Position numbers and translations under genes: made by a program
The notes under the pieces: generated by a model
Told to the model about the DNA's origin: nothing
The model's input: the letters and a program-made list of their open reading frames with translations, nothing else
The model's database searches: none
Shown: one piece after another, positions 1 to 8,342 of the stretch
How positions within the stretch are numbered: the stretch's first letter is position 1
How the letters are laid out: each line of letters opens with the position of its first letter
Assembly: GCF_009371985.2 (NCBI RefSeq)
Contig: NZ_VIKU02000002.1
Location: 248,001 to 312,000, forward strand
Direction: 5' to 3'
From: Pelagihabitans pacificus
GTDB taxonomy: Bacteria > Bacteroidota > Bacteroidia > Flavobacteriales > Flavobacteriaceae
Length of the DNA stretch: 64,000 nucleotides

Positions 1-213
1 CCCCACCTCACACGTCAGTTATTCGATACTACCGAACATAAGATATTGGTGCCGGCCGTGTTGATGTACGGGGCCATTTTAATGCTTCTTTGCGATACCG
101 TGGCGCAGTTGCCCGGCTCGGCAAACGTATTGCCGATCAATGCCATCACAAGTATCCTAGGCGCTCCGGTCGTCATTTGGCTGTTGGTACGAAAACGGAA
201 GATGGTATTTTGA
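1..213 (+). CDS. FecCD-family iron/cobalamin ABC transporter permease, C-terminal fragment
   Basis: Only the last 70 codons are present; the gene starts before the window. The fragment reads through EHKILVPAVLMYGAILML and ends with NAITSILGAPVVIWLLVRKR, the typical last two membrane helices and basic tail of FecCD/BtuC permeases, in which ITSILGAP(V/F)-F/W-LL is strongly conserved. In the inner membrane it would form the channel for a siderophore, haem or cobalamin. The ATPase that would drive it follows 103 bases downstream on the same strand. The substrate cannot be told from this fragment. Confidence 0.85.
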   Translation, partial: PHLTRQLFDTTEHKILVPAVLMYGAILMLLCDTVAQLPGSANVLPINAITSILGAPVVIWLLVRKRKMVF

Positions 214-304
214 AAAACGAAGTATACAGTACGAACCATGAAAATCAATCAAGAGGATAAATCTTGCCACGGCGTCTTCCCCCGCAGCCAAAGCAAACAA
301 TTGC

Positions 305-312
305 TACATTTA
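305..312 (+). promoter_or_regulatory. possible -7 promoter box (TACATTTA)
   Basis: TACATTTA matches the Bacteroidota -7 consensus TAnnTTTG except for the last base. It lies only 4 bases before the GTG proposed as start of the ABC ATPase, so if it is used, the message would be leaderless or would start at the second GTG at 323. No good -33 element is seen. Confidence 0.3.
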
Positions 313-316
313 CATA

Positions 317-1102
317 GTGATAGTGCCTAAAACAACATATACCGCCTTAGAAGTAACCGATTTATCCATCGGATATGCATCAAATGAGATCGCTAACGCT
401 ATCAATTTTAGCCTGTCTGCAGGTGAATTGACCGCCATCGTAGGTGTCAATGGCATTGGGAAATCTACCTTATTGCGAACCATAGGCAATGTACAGCCCA
501 AATTGTCGGGGAACATCGACTTGGAGGGAACGCCCCTCGAAGCACTTCACTCCAAGGCCTTGGCATCAAAAATCAGCGTTGTATTGACAGAACCCATCGC
601 TTCAAAAAACATGACTGTCGTGGAACTGGTCGCCCTGGGAAGACAGCCCTATACCAATTGGATAGGTTCCTTATCCCCAAAAGATAAAGCTAAGATTACC
701 GATTCCCTAAACCGGTTGGAATTACGGCATTTGAAAAACAAGAAGTGTTATGAATTGAGCGACGGACAGCTACAAAGGGTCCTGATCGCTCGCGCCTTGG
801 CCCAGGACACCACCATTATGTTGTTAGACGAGCCAACCACCCACCTGGACCTCTATCATAAGGTACAGATTTTAAAGCTGTTGAAATCCATTGCACATGA
901 AACCAATAAAACCATCCTTTTCACAAGTCATGAAATCGAGATGTGCATTCAACTTTGTGATACCATGCTTTTGTTGGACGGAGCCAATAATCCCTTTGGG
1001 CAACCTTGTGAACTGATCGGGAGTGGTGCCTTTGACAAACTGTTTCCCTCCGATACGGTCTCGTTCGATGCTACCTCGGGCTCGTTCCGAATCGAAAAGT
1101 AA
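317..1102 (+). CDS. ABC transporter ATP-binding protein, FecE/BtuD type
   Basis: This cytoplasmic ATPase probably energises the FecCD-type permease just upstream, for iron-siderophore, haem or cobalamin uptake. Visible motifs: Walker A GVNGIGKST (residues 43-51), signature ELSDGQLQR (about 146-154), Walker B IMLLDEP (about 167-173) followed by the D-loop, and the switch histidine in TSHE. The length of 261 residues is normal for FecE/BtuD. No ATG precedes the first conserved strand, so the start is taken as GTG at 317; a second in-frame GTG lies at 323. The signature reads LSDGQ rather than LSGGQ, a common variant. The substrate is unknown. Confidence 0.88.
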   Translation: MIVPKTTYTALEVTDLSIGYASNEIANAINFSLSAGELTAIVGVNGIGKSTLLRTIGNVQPKLSGNIDLEGTPLEALHSKALASKISVVLTEPIASKNMTVVELVALGRQPYTNWIGSLSPKDKAKITDSLNRLELRHLKNKKCYELSDGQLQRVLIARALAQDTTIMLLDEPTTHLDLYHKVQILKLLKSIAHETNKTILFTSHEIEMCIQLCDTMLLLDGANNPFGQPCELIGSGAFDKLFPSDTVSFDATSGSFRIEK

Positions 1103-1138
1103 CTTGTGGGTGCACCTTCTGTTTTGTCATCAATCTTG

Positions 1139-1146
1139 TATCTTTA
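1139..1146 (+). promoter_or_regulatory. possible -7 promoter box for rmuC (TATCTTTA)
   Basis: TATCTTTA is close to the TAnnTTTG consensus and lies 23 bases before the ATG at 1169. Its position supports 1169, rather than an earlier start, as the beginning of rmuC. Confidence 0.4.
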
Positions 1147-1168
1147 CTTCAAACTTGATAGCTCATCA

Positions 1169-2515
1169 ATGAACGAATATTTGATATACCTTTCGGTCGG
1201 CCTCCTTTGCTTGGGACTTGGCTATTTTTTGGGCGCCTACATTCAAACACTAAAGAGAAAGTCCGATCAAAGTGCTTTGGAAGAACGGGAACAACAGCTT
1301 CGCCAAACGGTCGCTAGCTTAGAGGGACGATTGAGTGATAGCGAGGAACAGAAAAGTCTCTTACAAGCTGAAAAAGAACAGATGGGGAACCGGATTGTCC
1401 GTTACGAAGCCGATATGGAGAACTTACATCTGAAAAACAGGGAACAAAAGGAAGAAGTAGAAAAACTCCAGGAAAAGTTTACCAAGGAATTTGAGAATCT
1501 GGCCAATAAAATACTGGAGGAAAAAAGCCTAAAGTTTACGGAGCGAAATGAAAAGAATATCAAAGACATTCTGACACCGCTCAATGAAAAAATACAGCTG
1601 TTCGAAAAAAAGGTCGAGGAAAGTCAAAAGGAAAACATCAGCATTCACTCCGCCTTAAAAGAACAATTATTGAATCTACAAACTCAAAATCTCAAGATTA
1701 CCCAAGAAGCCGAAAATCTGACCAAGGCCCTAAAAGGGGACAGTAAAATGCAAGGAAACTGGGGCGAATTGGTACTGGAACGGGTACTCGAAAAATCCGG
1801 TTTGGAAAAAGACCGCGAATACACGGTGCAACAAAGTTTTAAATTGGCCGATGGAACAAGGGTACTACCCGATGTGATCATTCACCTTCCAGACGGCAAA
1901 AAAATGGTCGTCGATTCCAAGGTATCCCTTACCGATTACGAACGTTTCGTCAATGCCGAGGAAGAGGATGTACGGGATCGTTTTTTAAAGGAGCATATCA
2001 ATTCCCTCCGAAAACATGTCGATCAACTTTCCGCCAAAAAATACGAAGATCTGTACGAAATGGAAAGTCCCGATTTTGTTTTGATGTTCGTGCCCATAGA
2101 ACCTGCCTTTGCCATTGCAATCAACAATGATAGCACCCTTTATAACAAGGCTTTCGAGCAGAACATCGTTATCGTGACCCCCTCTACCCTGTTGGCTACC
2201 CTACGGACTATCGACAGCATGTGGAACAACGAAAAACAGCAGCGAAATGCCATCGAGATTGCGCGACAGGCCGGGGCGTTGTACGATAAGTTCGAAGGCT
2301 TTGTAAATGACCTTACCAAGGTGGGTAAAAAGATGGACGAGGCCAAATCGGAATACAAAGGGGCCATGAACAAATTGGTCGAAGGCCGAGGCAACATCAT
2401 CATCAGTATCGAAAAACTGAAAAAAATGGGAGCCAAAGCGAAAAAGTCCATTCCCGACCCTATATTAAAGCGTGCGCAGGAAGATGATTACGAGGAGGTT
2501 TCCAGTGGACAGTGA
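1169..2515 (+). CDS. rmuC: RmuC family DNA recombination protein
   Basis: RmuC proteins are membrane-anchored, coiled-coil proteins with a nuclease-like fold; in E. coli RmuC limits inversions at short inverted repeats. Here an N-terminal membrane helix (about residues 4-24) is followed by a long heptad-rich coiled coil (about 30-200) and the conserved RmuC core, which includes KMQGNWGELVLERVLEKSGL, LPDGKKMVVDSKVSL and later FVPIEPAF. The open frame extends upstream to 1106, but that stretch lacks an ATG. The ATG at 1169 puts the membrane helix at the N-terminus and follows a plausible -7 box, so I chose it (448 residues). The gene stands alone and does not seem linked to the transporter upstream. 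Confidence 0.9.
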   Translation: MNEYLIYLSVGLLCLGLGYFLGAYIQTLKRKSDQSALEEREQQLRQTVASLEGRLSDSEEQKSLLQAEKEQMGNRIVRYEADMENLHLKNREQKEEVEKLQEKFTKEFENLANKILEEKSLKFTERNEKNIKDILTPLNEKIQLFEKKVEESQKENISIHSALKEQLLNLQTQNLKITQEAENLTKALKGDSKMQGNWGELVLERVLEKSGLEKDREYTVQQSFKLADGTRVLPDVIIHLPDGKKMVVDSKVSLTDYERFVNAEEEDVRDRFLKEHINSLRKHVDQLSAKKYEDLYEMESPDFVLMFVPIEPAFAIAINNDSTLYNKAFEQNIVIVTPSTLLATLRTIDSMWNNEKQQRNAIEIARQAGALYDKFEGFVNDLTKVGKKMDEAKSEYKGAMNKLVEGRGNIIISIEKLKKMGAKAKKSIPDPILKRAQEDDYEEVSSGQ

Positions 2516-2625
2516 CCAATAAACCGGCGGCAGTTGGCGGTTTGAAAAAAGTTGGGTTGCGCTTGAATTGCTTTGGTATGGATTGATAGCGCGAGCAGGT
2601 AGGTATTATTATTTTAATTTCCTCT

Positions 2626-2991
2626 ATGAAAAAAGTATTGGTCATCGGAATCGTCGGAGTCGTCTCCGTCCTCGCGTTGTATTACGCCTTTATCTATTTT
2701 GTGCCCTACAGCCAGGGGGTGCGTTCCGGCGAATTGATCAAGATCAGTAACAAAGGGGTATTTGTCAAAACCTGGGAGGGTGAAATAAGCCAAGGGATTT
2801 CGGGGGCACAGATTTTTGCATTTTCGGTATTGGACAAGGACCAGGAGGTTATCGACAAGTTACAGGAATACCAGGGGAGGTATGTGAAATTGCATTATAC
2901 CGAACGCTTTGCGACCTTTTTCTGGTTGGGGGATACCAAATATTTCATTACCAAGGTCGAGCCCGAACAATCGCCCCATATGCGCAACTAA
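2626..2991 (+). CDS. small exported or membrane-anchored protein of unknown function
   Basis: The 121-residue protein has an N-terminal hydrophobic segment (about residues 3-28) starting MKKVLVIGIVGVVSVLAL, then a small soluble domain with GELIKISNKGVFVKTWEGE and a conserved-looking end, FFWLGDTKYFITKV. Short proteins of this kind are widespread in Bacteroidota and, as I recall, are often wrongly named 6-phosphogluconate dehydrogenase in databases. There is no Rossmann motif here, so that name should not be used. The domain is probably on the outer face of the inner membrane. It lies upstream of the thioesterase on the same strand and may share a transcript with it. Function unknown. Confidence 0.75.
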   Translation: MKKVLVIGIVGVVSVLALYYAFIYFVPYSQGVRSGELIKISNKGVFVKTWEGEISQGISGAQIFAFSVLDKDQEVIDKLQEYQGRYVKLHYTERFATFFWLGDTKYFITKVEPEQSPHMRN

Positions 2992-3085
2992 GGCTATGAA
3001 ATGCAACAGGGCCATCTTCGAATCCAACCGGGATAGTTGAGGGCGAAATACCTCCCACCAATGGAATGCAATAGAGTAGAGACAG

Positions 3086-3631
3086 ATGAAAAAATTCAAG
3101 ACCGCTAGGGAGTCCAGGGTGTCGATTACGCAATTGATGCTACCCTCCCACTCCAATTTTGGGGGAAAAATCCATGGAGGACATATTTTGGGGTTAATGG
3201 ACCAGATTGCCTTTGCCTGTGCCTCGAAGCACTCCCGGAAGTATTGCGTCACCGCCTCTGTCAACCGGGTCGATTTTTTAAGTCCGGTAGAGGTAGGGGA
3301 ACTGTTGACCTTGAAAGCCTCGATCAACTACACGGGACGCACCTCCATGGTGGTCGGGGTTCGCGTAGAGTCACAAAACGTGACCACGGGTAAAAAACGC
3401 CATTGTAATTCCTCTTATTTTACGATGGTCGCCAAGGATGAAAATGGAAACAGTTCCCCCGTACCGGGGCTCTTGGTCCAAGACGAGCATGGTATTCGTA
3501 GATTCGCCAGAAGCAAGTTTCGAAAAGAAGCCGCTTTTCGTCGGGATACCCAATTTGACGAGAACCACTTCAATATAAAACAGTATATGGGCAGTTTGAA
3601 AACGGAAAATATCAAGATTGAACTCAAGTAA
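3086..3631 (+). CDS. acyl-CoA thioesterase, YciA/hotdog family
   Basis: This cytoplasmic hotdog-fold enzyme is predicted to hydrolyse acyl-CoA to free acid and CoA. The segment GGKIHGGHILGLMDQIAFAC (about 26-45) is the hallmark of the YciA/ACOT group, with Asp39 in the catalytic-Asp position, followed by VTASVNRVDFLSPVEVGE. The length of 181 residues is slightly above YciA because of a charged C-terminal tail. Its stop overlaps the stop of the convergent pgl gene by 8 bases, so no separate terminator fits between them. Confidence 0.88.
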   Translation: MKKFKTARESRVSITQLMLPSHSNFGGKIHGGHILGLMDQIAFACASKHSRKYCVTASVNRVDFLSPVEVGELLTLKASINYTGRTSMVVGVRVESQNVTTGKKRHCNSSYFTMVAKDENGNSSPVPGLLVQDEHGIRRFARSKFRKEAAFRRDTQFDENHFNIKQYMGSLKTENIKIELK

Positions 3632-4337
3632 GCAATCCTGCTGCAGCCACATCTAAAAACCAAAGCAGCTTTCCCGAAGTCGGACGGACCAAGCTAGCGG
3701 GATAATTTGTGAACTCCCCCACCCCATTGATAATTTCCTTGACCTTTCGGGCCTTGTTTTCTCCCGTGACCAAAAATGTGACAATGTTCGCATTATTGAT
3801 GATACGGCCGGTGATGGTAATCCTTTTTTGACCGGACTCGGGATGCACGGCAACCTCGCAGTTTTTTCGGGACTCCCATAACTGTATTTGATGCGGGAAT
3901 ATGGAAGCCGTATGGCCATCGTCGCCCAGGCCCAAAATGACCAAATCAAACCTAGGCAAACCGTTTTCCGTTGGCAAGCTCGAATCGAGCAGTTGACCGT
4001 ACCGTTTGGCTTCGTGTTCCGGGGTGTTCTCCCCATTGATCGGGTGGATATTCTCTGCTGGGATATCGATTTTGGAAATCAAATGGTCTACCGTCATTTT
4101 AAAATTGCTTTCCTCATGGGTAGGTGGCACACAGCGCTCATCGCCCCAATACAATTGTACTTTGGTCCAATCGATATCGGGCTGGAAGTTGGCTGCTAAT
4201 TCGTCGAAGACGACGGTCGGGGTACTACCTCCCGATAAGGCAATGTGCACCTTATCCCGGGCAGCGATCAATATCGCCAAATATCGGGCGAAATCGACCG
4301 CTACCTCTTGCTTGGTTTTTGAGATTTTCAGTTTCAT
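3624..4337 (-). CDS. pgl: 6-phosphogluconolactonase
   Basis: It hydrolyses 6-phosphogluconolactone to 6-phosphogluconate, the second step of the oxidative pentose phosphate pathway, in the cytoplasm. Recognisable motifs are ALSGGSTP (phosphate loop), YWGDERCVPP, SNFKM and ILGLGDDGHTASIFP, all typical of the DevB/Pgl family. With the ATG at 4337 the protein has 237 residues, the usual size. The open frame could run to 4472, but that part overlaps zwf coding sequence and is not family-like. It follows zwf after 13 bases, so the two are very probably cotranscribed. Confidence 0.95.
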   Translation of the reverse strand: MKLKISKTKQEVAVDFARYLAILIAARDKVHIALSGGSTPTVVFDELAANFQPDIDWTKVQLYWGDERCVPPTHEESNFKMTVDHLISKIDIPAENIHPINGENTPEHEAKRYGQLLDSSLPTENGLPRFDLVILGLGDDGHTASIFPHQIQLWESRKNCEVAVHPESGQKRITITGRIINNANIVTFLVTGENKARKVKEIINGVGEFTNYPASLVRPTSGKLLWFLDVAAAGLLT

Positions 4338-4350
4338 GTACAAAGAATGT

Positions 4351-5880
4351 TTAACAGATGACACAAAATCCGGGATTGTCGGCCAAGTTCGCCCCGGGAT
4401 TGCGCCACATGCCCAGACCCTCGATGAGTTCATCGGCGTTTTCCGGACCCCACACTCCCGCGGAATATCCATACACCTTGCTATCGGAGGTCTTCCAATA
4501 CTCTAGGATAGGGTCTACAAATTCCCAAGCCGCCTCTACCTCATCTGCCCTTGCATACAAGGTAGCATCGCCCTGCATGGCATCCAACAGCAAACGTTCG
4601 TAGGCCTCCATCACACGGGTTTCGGCAAGACTGGAATAATAAAAATCAAGATTGGCCCGCTCTACCTTAAAACCCTGCCCGGGAACCTTGACCCCAAACT
4701 TTATGAGAATACCTTCATCGGGCTGTATACGGATGACCAGCTTATTGTCCTTTCCGTTCATGCCGGAATCCTTAAAGATGTGATGGTGCGGCGTTTTAAA
4801 ATGGACCACGACTTCCGTGACCTTGGTAGGCATCCGTTTGGCCGTACGCACATAAAAAGGCACATCGGCCCATCGCCAATTATCCACGAAAAATTTAATG
4901 GCGGCATAGGTCTCCGTGGTCGATTCGGGGTCTACTCCCTCCTCTTCCCGATAGCCTTTGACCTTTTTCCCACCGATCATCGAACTTACATACTGGGCGC
5001 GAATCGTATTTTCCCGAAGGGTCTTGTCGTCCCTCATGATTCGGAGCGATTTCAACGCCTTTACCTTTTCGTTTCGAATTTCCTCCGCATCGGCACCGAT
5101 AGGAGGTTCCATAACGACCAAGGATACGATTTGGAGCAAGTGGTTTTGAAACATATCTCGCAACGCACCGGACTTGTCATAATAACCGCCCCGTTTCTCT
5201 ACGCCCCCGCTTTCGGCATTGGTAATCTCTACATGATGAATATAGTTCCGGTTCCAGAGCGGTTCAAAGATGCTGTTCGCAAACCGCGTCACCAAGAGGT
5301 TCTGCACGGTTTCCTTCCCCAAATAATGATCGATACGATAAATCTGCGATTCCTTAAAATATTCGTGTAGTCCGTCATTAAGCTGTCTCGCGCTCTCCAG
5401 ACTATACCCAAACGGTTTTTCAACGATCAGCCGTTTCCAACCATTCTTCTCGGACGCCAATCCCTGCTCACAAATATTCTTGGCGATGGCTTCATAAAGA
5501 CTGGGAGGCGTAGATAGATAAAAAATATAATTGTTATCGGTCTGAAAGCGGCTGTTCAATTCCGATATACGTTCCGCCAAGTCCGAATAATCGGTGTCAT
5601 ACTCCTTCCCCAAATCGGTATAAAAAATCTTCCCGGAAAAGGTTTGTATCGCTTTGGAAGTCCCGTTTTTGATTTCCTCCTCCAGATACTTGCTTTCCAA
5701 GACCACCCGTCGGCGAAAATCCTCATCCGATAGGTTTGAACGGCTGGCGCCCAGTACCACAAAGTTTTCGGGAAGATGGCCGTTTTTATAGAGATTAAAG
5801 AGTGCAGGCACCAGTTTGCGAGCTGTAAGGTCGCCCGAGGCGCCAAAAATAATCAGCAATTGATTTTCTGTATTCGTCAT
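4351..5880 (-). CDS. zwf: glucose-6-phosphate dehydrogenase
   Basis: It oxidises glucose 6-phosphate to 6-phosphogluconolactone with reduction of NADP(+). The N-terminal nucleotide-binding motif IFGASGDLTARKL (about 11-23) and the substrate-binding/catalytic motif YRIDHYLGKE (about 181-190) are intact; EKPFGYSLESA lies just before. The ATG at 5880 gives 509 residues. The longer frame to 5919 runs over a plausible minus-strand -7 box (5907-5914), so the shorter start is preferred. It is the first gene of a zwf-pgl unit, divergent from gnd across about 130 bases, so all three enzymes of the oxidative branch sit together. Confidence 0.96.
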   Translation of the reverse strand: MTNTENQLLIIFGASGDLTARKLVPALFNLYKNGHLPENFVVLGASRSNLSDEDFRRRVVLESKYLEEEIKNGTSKAIQTFSGKIFYTDLGKEYDTDYSDLAERISELNSRFQTDNNYIFYLSTPPSLYEAIAKNICEQGLASEKNGWKRLIVEKPFGYSLESARQLNDGLHEYFKESQIYRIDHYLGKETVQNLLVTRFANSIFEPLWNRNYIHHVEITNAESGGVEKRGGYYDKSGALRDMFQNHLLQIVSLVVMEPPIGADAEEIRNEKVKALKSLRIMRDDKTLRENTIRAQYVSSMIGGKKVKGYREEEGVDPESTTETYAAIKFFVDNWRWADVPFYVRTAKRMPTKVTEVVVHFKTPHHHIFKDSGMNGKDNKLVIRIQPDEGILIKFGVKVPGQGFKVERANLDFYYSSLAETRVMEAYERLLLDAMQGDATLYARADEVEAAWEFVDPILEYWKTSDSKVYGYSAGVWGPENADELIEGLGMWRNPGANLADNPGFCVIC

Positions 5881-5906
5881 TCTTAGGTTTCCGTTTCTTA
5901 GGTTTC

Positions 5907-5914
5907 TAAATATA
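5907..5914 (-). promoter_or_regulatory. probable -7 promoter box of zwf-pgl (TATATTTA)
   Basis: On the minus strand this reads TATATTTA, one base from the TAnnTTTG consensus, and sits 26 bases before the zwf ATG. The leader that would be transcribed contains a direct repeat of CTTAGGTTTC (roughly 5883-5905). Confidence 0.5.
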
Positions 5915-5951
5915 GCCATCCTATCGGAGTTTCCAAGACAAAGCGGACCGA

Positions 5952-5969
5952 AACTGAATATTTTCAGTT
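5952..5969. repeat. short inverted repeat between zwf and gnd
   Basis: AACTGAA (5952-5958) and TTCAGTT (5963-5969) form a 7-bp stem with a 4-base loop near the middle of the divergent zwf/gnd intergenic region. It could be a regulator site shared by both directions, or chance. No T-run of terminator strength follows. Confidence 0.35.
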
Positions 5970-6014
5970 ATTTTTGATTGCATCGGTTTATTAATGAACA
6001 TATCTTAAAAATAC

Positions 6015-7424
6015 ATGGAGCAACAATATGATTTTGGATTGATCGGCCTCGGGGTAATGGGGCGTAATTTTATACTCAATGTGGCCGATAACGGCTTTAC
6101 GGCTTATGGCAACGATCTGGACGAAGAGAAAGTAAATGCGCTGAAGGAGGAAGGCGGGGATCTCAACAAGGTAAATGCCACTACGGAGGTCGCTACGTTT
6201 GTAAAGGCCTTGGCCCGACCGCGAAAAATCATGATGCTCGTACCGGCTGGTAAAATTGTCGATACGGTCATCGAAGGACTGTTGCCCCATATCGAAAAGG
6301 GTGATATTTTAATCGATGGAGGAAATTCCTTTTTTACCGATACCGACCGTAGGGAAGCCCATTTAAGTGAAAAAGGCATCCATTTTTTTGGGGCGGGTGT
6401 CTCGGGTGGCGCCAAAGGGGCCAGAAAGGGTCCCAGTATCATGCCCGGGGGTTCGAAAGCAGGTTACGCGGCCGTACAGCCGATTTTTGAAGCGGTTGCG
6501 GCCAAATACAAAGGCGAGCCCTGTGTGGCCTATTTAGGACCCAAATCGGCTGGGAATTATGTCAAAATGGTGCATAACGGCATCGAATACGGATTGATGC
6601 AACTGACCTCCGAAATCTATGACGTCTTAAAAAAGGGCGGTGACTTCGATAACGATGAATTGCACCATACCTTTCAAAAATGGAACGAAGGGCGTCTCGC
6701 CTCGTTTCTAGTGGAGATTACCTCCGAGATTTTTGAACAGGAAGACGAACTGGGCGAAGGCCGATTGGTGGATCAAATACTGGATAAGGCAAAACAAAAA
6801 GGTACTGGAAAATGGACCTCCCAAAATGCCATGGATTTAGGGATTCCCGTCCCTTCCATCGATATCGCCGTGAGCATGCGTGAACTATCGGCCCTCAAGG
6901 ATGAACGTGTAAAGGCCGACGATTTATACGACCGCCCGGAGGTTGAAATGATAGACCAAACGGTTCTCGAAAAAATGGCCGAGGAAGCCCTCTACTTTTC
7001 TTTTATTGTTACCTACGCCCAGGGATTGCACCAACTGGCCGATGCCTCGAAAGAATACGGTTATAATTTGGATATCGCCACCATCGCCAAAATCTGGCGG
7101 GCGGGCTGTATTATCCGTGCGGGGCTCTTGGCAGATATCACCAAAGCGTTCCAGACAGATGCGGCCCTACCCAATTTACTTTTATCGTCTTCCTTTGTCG
7201 ATAAAGTCAAAGGCACCGTTGCCTCTGCCAGGGAGTTGGCGGCCTACGGGGCTAAAAATGGGATTCCACTCCCAGGCCTATCCAACTCCCTCACCTATTT
7301 CGATGCTTATACCTCGAGTCGATTACCATTAAATCTTATCCAAGCGCAACGGGATTATTTCGGGAGCCATACTTACGAACGACTCGACCGTGAAGGAATT
7401 TTTCATACGGAGTGGGAATCGTGA
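6015..7424 (+). CDS. gnd: 6-phosphogluconate dehydrogenase, decarboxylating
   Basis: It converts 6-phosphogluconate to ribulose 5-phosphate and CO2 with NADP(+), completing the oxidative branch begun by the divergent zwf-pgl genes. The Rossmann motif GLGVMGRN (residues 11-18), the substrate motif VSGGAKGARKGPSIMPGG and the catalytic stretch VKMVHNGIEYGLMQ are all present. The length of 469 residues is that of the long, homodimeric Gnd type (E. coli Gnd is 468). The protein ends in FGSHTYERLDREGIFHTEW, the usual C-terminal tail that reaches over the partner subunit. It appears to be transcribed alone. Confidence 0.97.
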   Translation: MEQQYDFGLIGLGVMGRNFILNVADNGFTAYGNDLDEEKVNALKEEGGDLNKVNATTEVATFVKALARPRKIMMLVPAGKIVDTVIEGLLPHIEKGDILIDGGNSFFTDTDRREAHLSEKGIHFFGAGVSGGAKGARKGPSIMPGGSKAGYAAVQPIFEAVAAKYKGEPCVAYLGPKSAGNYVKMVHNGIEYGLMQLTSEIYDVLKKGGDFDNDELHHTFQKWNEGRLASFLVEITSEIFEQEDELGEGRLVDQILDKAKQKGTGKWTSQNAMDLGIPVPSIDIAVSMRELSALKDERVKADDLYDRPEVEMIDQTVLEKMAEEALYFSFIVTYAQGLHQLADASKEYGYNLDIATIAKIWRAGCIIRAGLLADITKAFQTDAALPNLLLSSSFVDKVKGTVASARELAAYGAKNGIPLPGLSNSLTYFDAYTSSRLPLNLIQAQRDYFGSHTYERLDREGIFHTEWES

Positions 7425-7482
7425 CTATTAGAATAAAAGGGTTATGTAATCACTGATGATATTTCAACATTGGTGTCAATTC

Positions 7483-7542
7483 CGGATGATTTTAAGAAAG
7501 AAAAAATTCTTAAAAAAGCATGAAAAGACAACAAATCATCCG
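7483..7542. repeat. nested inverted repeats downstream of gnd
   Basis: CGGATGATTT (7483-7492) is repeated in inverse as AAATCATCCG (7533-7542). Inside lies a second hairpin, TTTTAAGAA (7490-7498) with TTCTTAAAA (7507-7515) around an 8-base A-rich loop. The structure lies between gnd and the DUF2200 relic. It may end gnd transcription or mark an old recombination event. No adjacent target-site duplication was recognised. Confidence 0.5.
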
Positions 7543-7559
7543 AGAAATTAACATCCTAA

Positions 7560-7956
7560 AAAACAACACCTAAACAGGATGCACGAGTTACAAAAATGGT
7601 ATTGGCATCGTTATATCCCCACTTTGTCCATAAAGTTGTAATAAAGGCAGGACCAAAGGGGAATTACATCAGGTAATAGAATGGTTGTCGTGGATTGATG
7701 ACAAATAACCGAAAGGATAGATTAGCCGAAAAAGCAACTTTTGAAACATTCTTTGAACAAGGTAACATTGAATCCGAGCGCCCAATTGATAAAAGGAGGT
7801 ATTTGTGGTTATCGGATAGAAGAAATCGAAACCCCTTTGCCGATACAAGCTAGCTACTTGGACAAGTTGGTGGACGGGTTGGCGAAAGGTGGTAAAATGG
7901 GGAAGACTTTAAGAAAAGCGAAAATCAGACCTATGAAACTCCGCGGAATTCCGTAA
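7560..7956 (+). pseudogene. degraded DUF2200-family gene
   Basis: No single frame is intact, but joined pieces spell a DUF2200-like protein. From about 7560: KTTPKQDARVTKMVLASLYP, then HFVHKVV, matching the family start (ERIAKM.FASVYPHYV.K). A shift leads to ELHQVIEWLSWIDDK (about 7651-7704), another to the frame of KATFETFFEQG (about 7732-7764), and a third to LNPSAQLIKGGICGYRIEEI and later SYLDKLVDGLAKGGKMGKTL (7770-7920), ending at the TAA at 7954. The ATG seems lost and stop codons interrupt each frame. The last piece is a 71-codon open frame with a TTG start at 7741 that could be miscalled as a small gene. The family match is from memory; the pattern of several frameshifts is direct. Confidence 0.85.
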
Positions 7957-7991
7957 GACCTTATTCAAATCAAAAGCTGACGTATAAATTT

Positions 7992-8342
7992 TCATGCACC
8001 ATACGCTTTTTTCTTCGAGTGAATCGGGTTTTCATTCAGTTTGATGACAGCGTTGATGTAGTACAGAAAAATCAAAGTGACCATAACAAAGAGGGGGGTT
8101 TTTGGAATACTCACCAGAGAGCCAAACAGACGCACATCGGACTGTAAGAGTTGAAACAATAGTAGGGTTGCCAGGAGCACCAGGATGATAGAGGCTATAA
8201 CCACGGGTATAAATGACCACCATAAAGGGATTCTTTCAACCATTTGCTTCTTTTCAATGGTACTCATCAAGGTATCTAGAAACTCATCAGAAGTCTCCAA
8301 TGTACTTTTAACCATTATTTTTTTAAGCTGCTCCTCTGTCAT
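7992..8342 (-). CDS. small two-helix membrane protein, possible anti-sigma partner
   Basis: The protein has 116 residues: a charged cytoplasmic N-terminus (about 1-40), two membrane helices (about 44-68 and 83-103) and a short basic tail. Its start overlaps the stop of the sigma-factor gene by 4 bases (ATGA), so the two are translationally coupled. Genes placed this way behind an ECF sigma factor often encode its anti-sigma factor; here that is inference, because no zinc-binding or other known anti-sigma motif is visible. It is the last gene of a four-gene unit. Confidence 0.75.
   Translation of the reverse strand: MTEEQLKKIMVKSTLETSDEFLDTLMSTIEKKQMVERIPLWWSFIPVVIASIILVLLATLLLFQLLQSDVRLFGSLVSIPKTPLFVMVTLIFLYYINAVIKLNENPIHSKKKAYGA

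Noticed and set aside
2626-2991. Naming the 121-residue protein 6-phosphogluconate dehydrogenase, given the pentose phosphate genes nearby
   Set aside because: It has no Rossmann motif and is a small exported protein; the real Gnd is at 6015-7424.
7741-7956. 71-codon open frame with TTG start
   Set aside because: It is the last piece of the DUF2200 pseudogene, not a separate gene.
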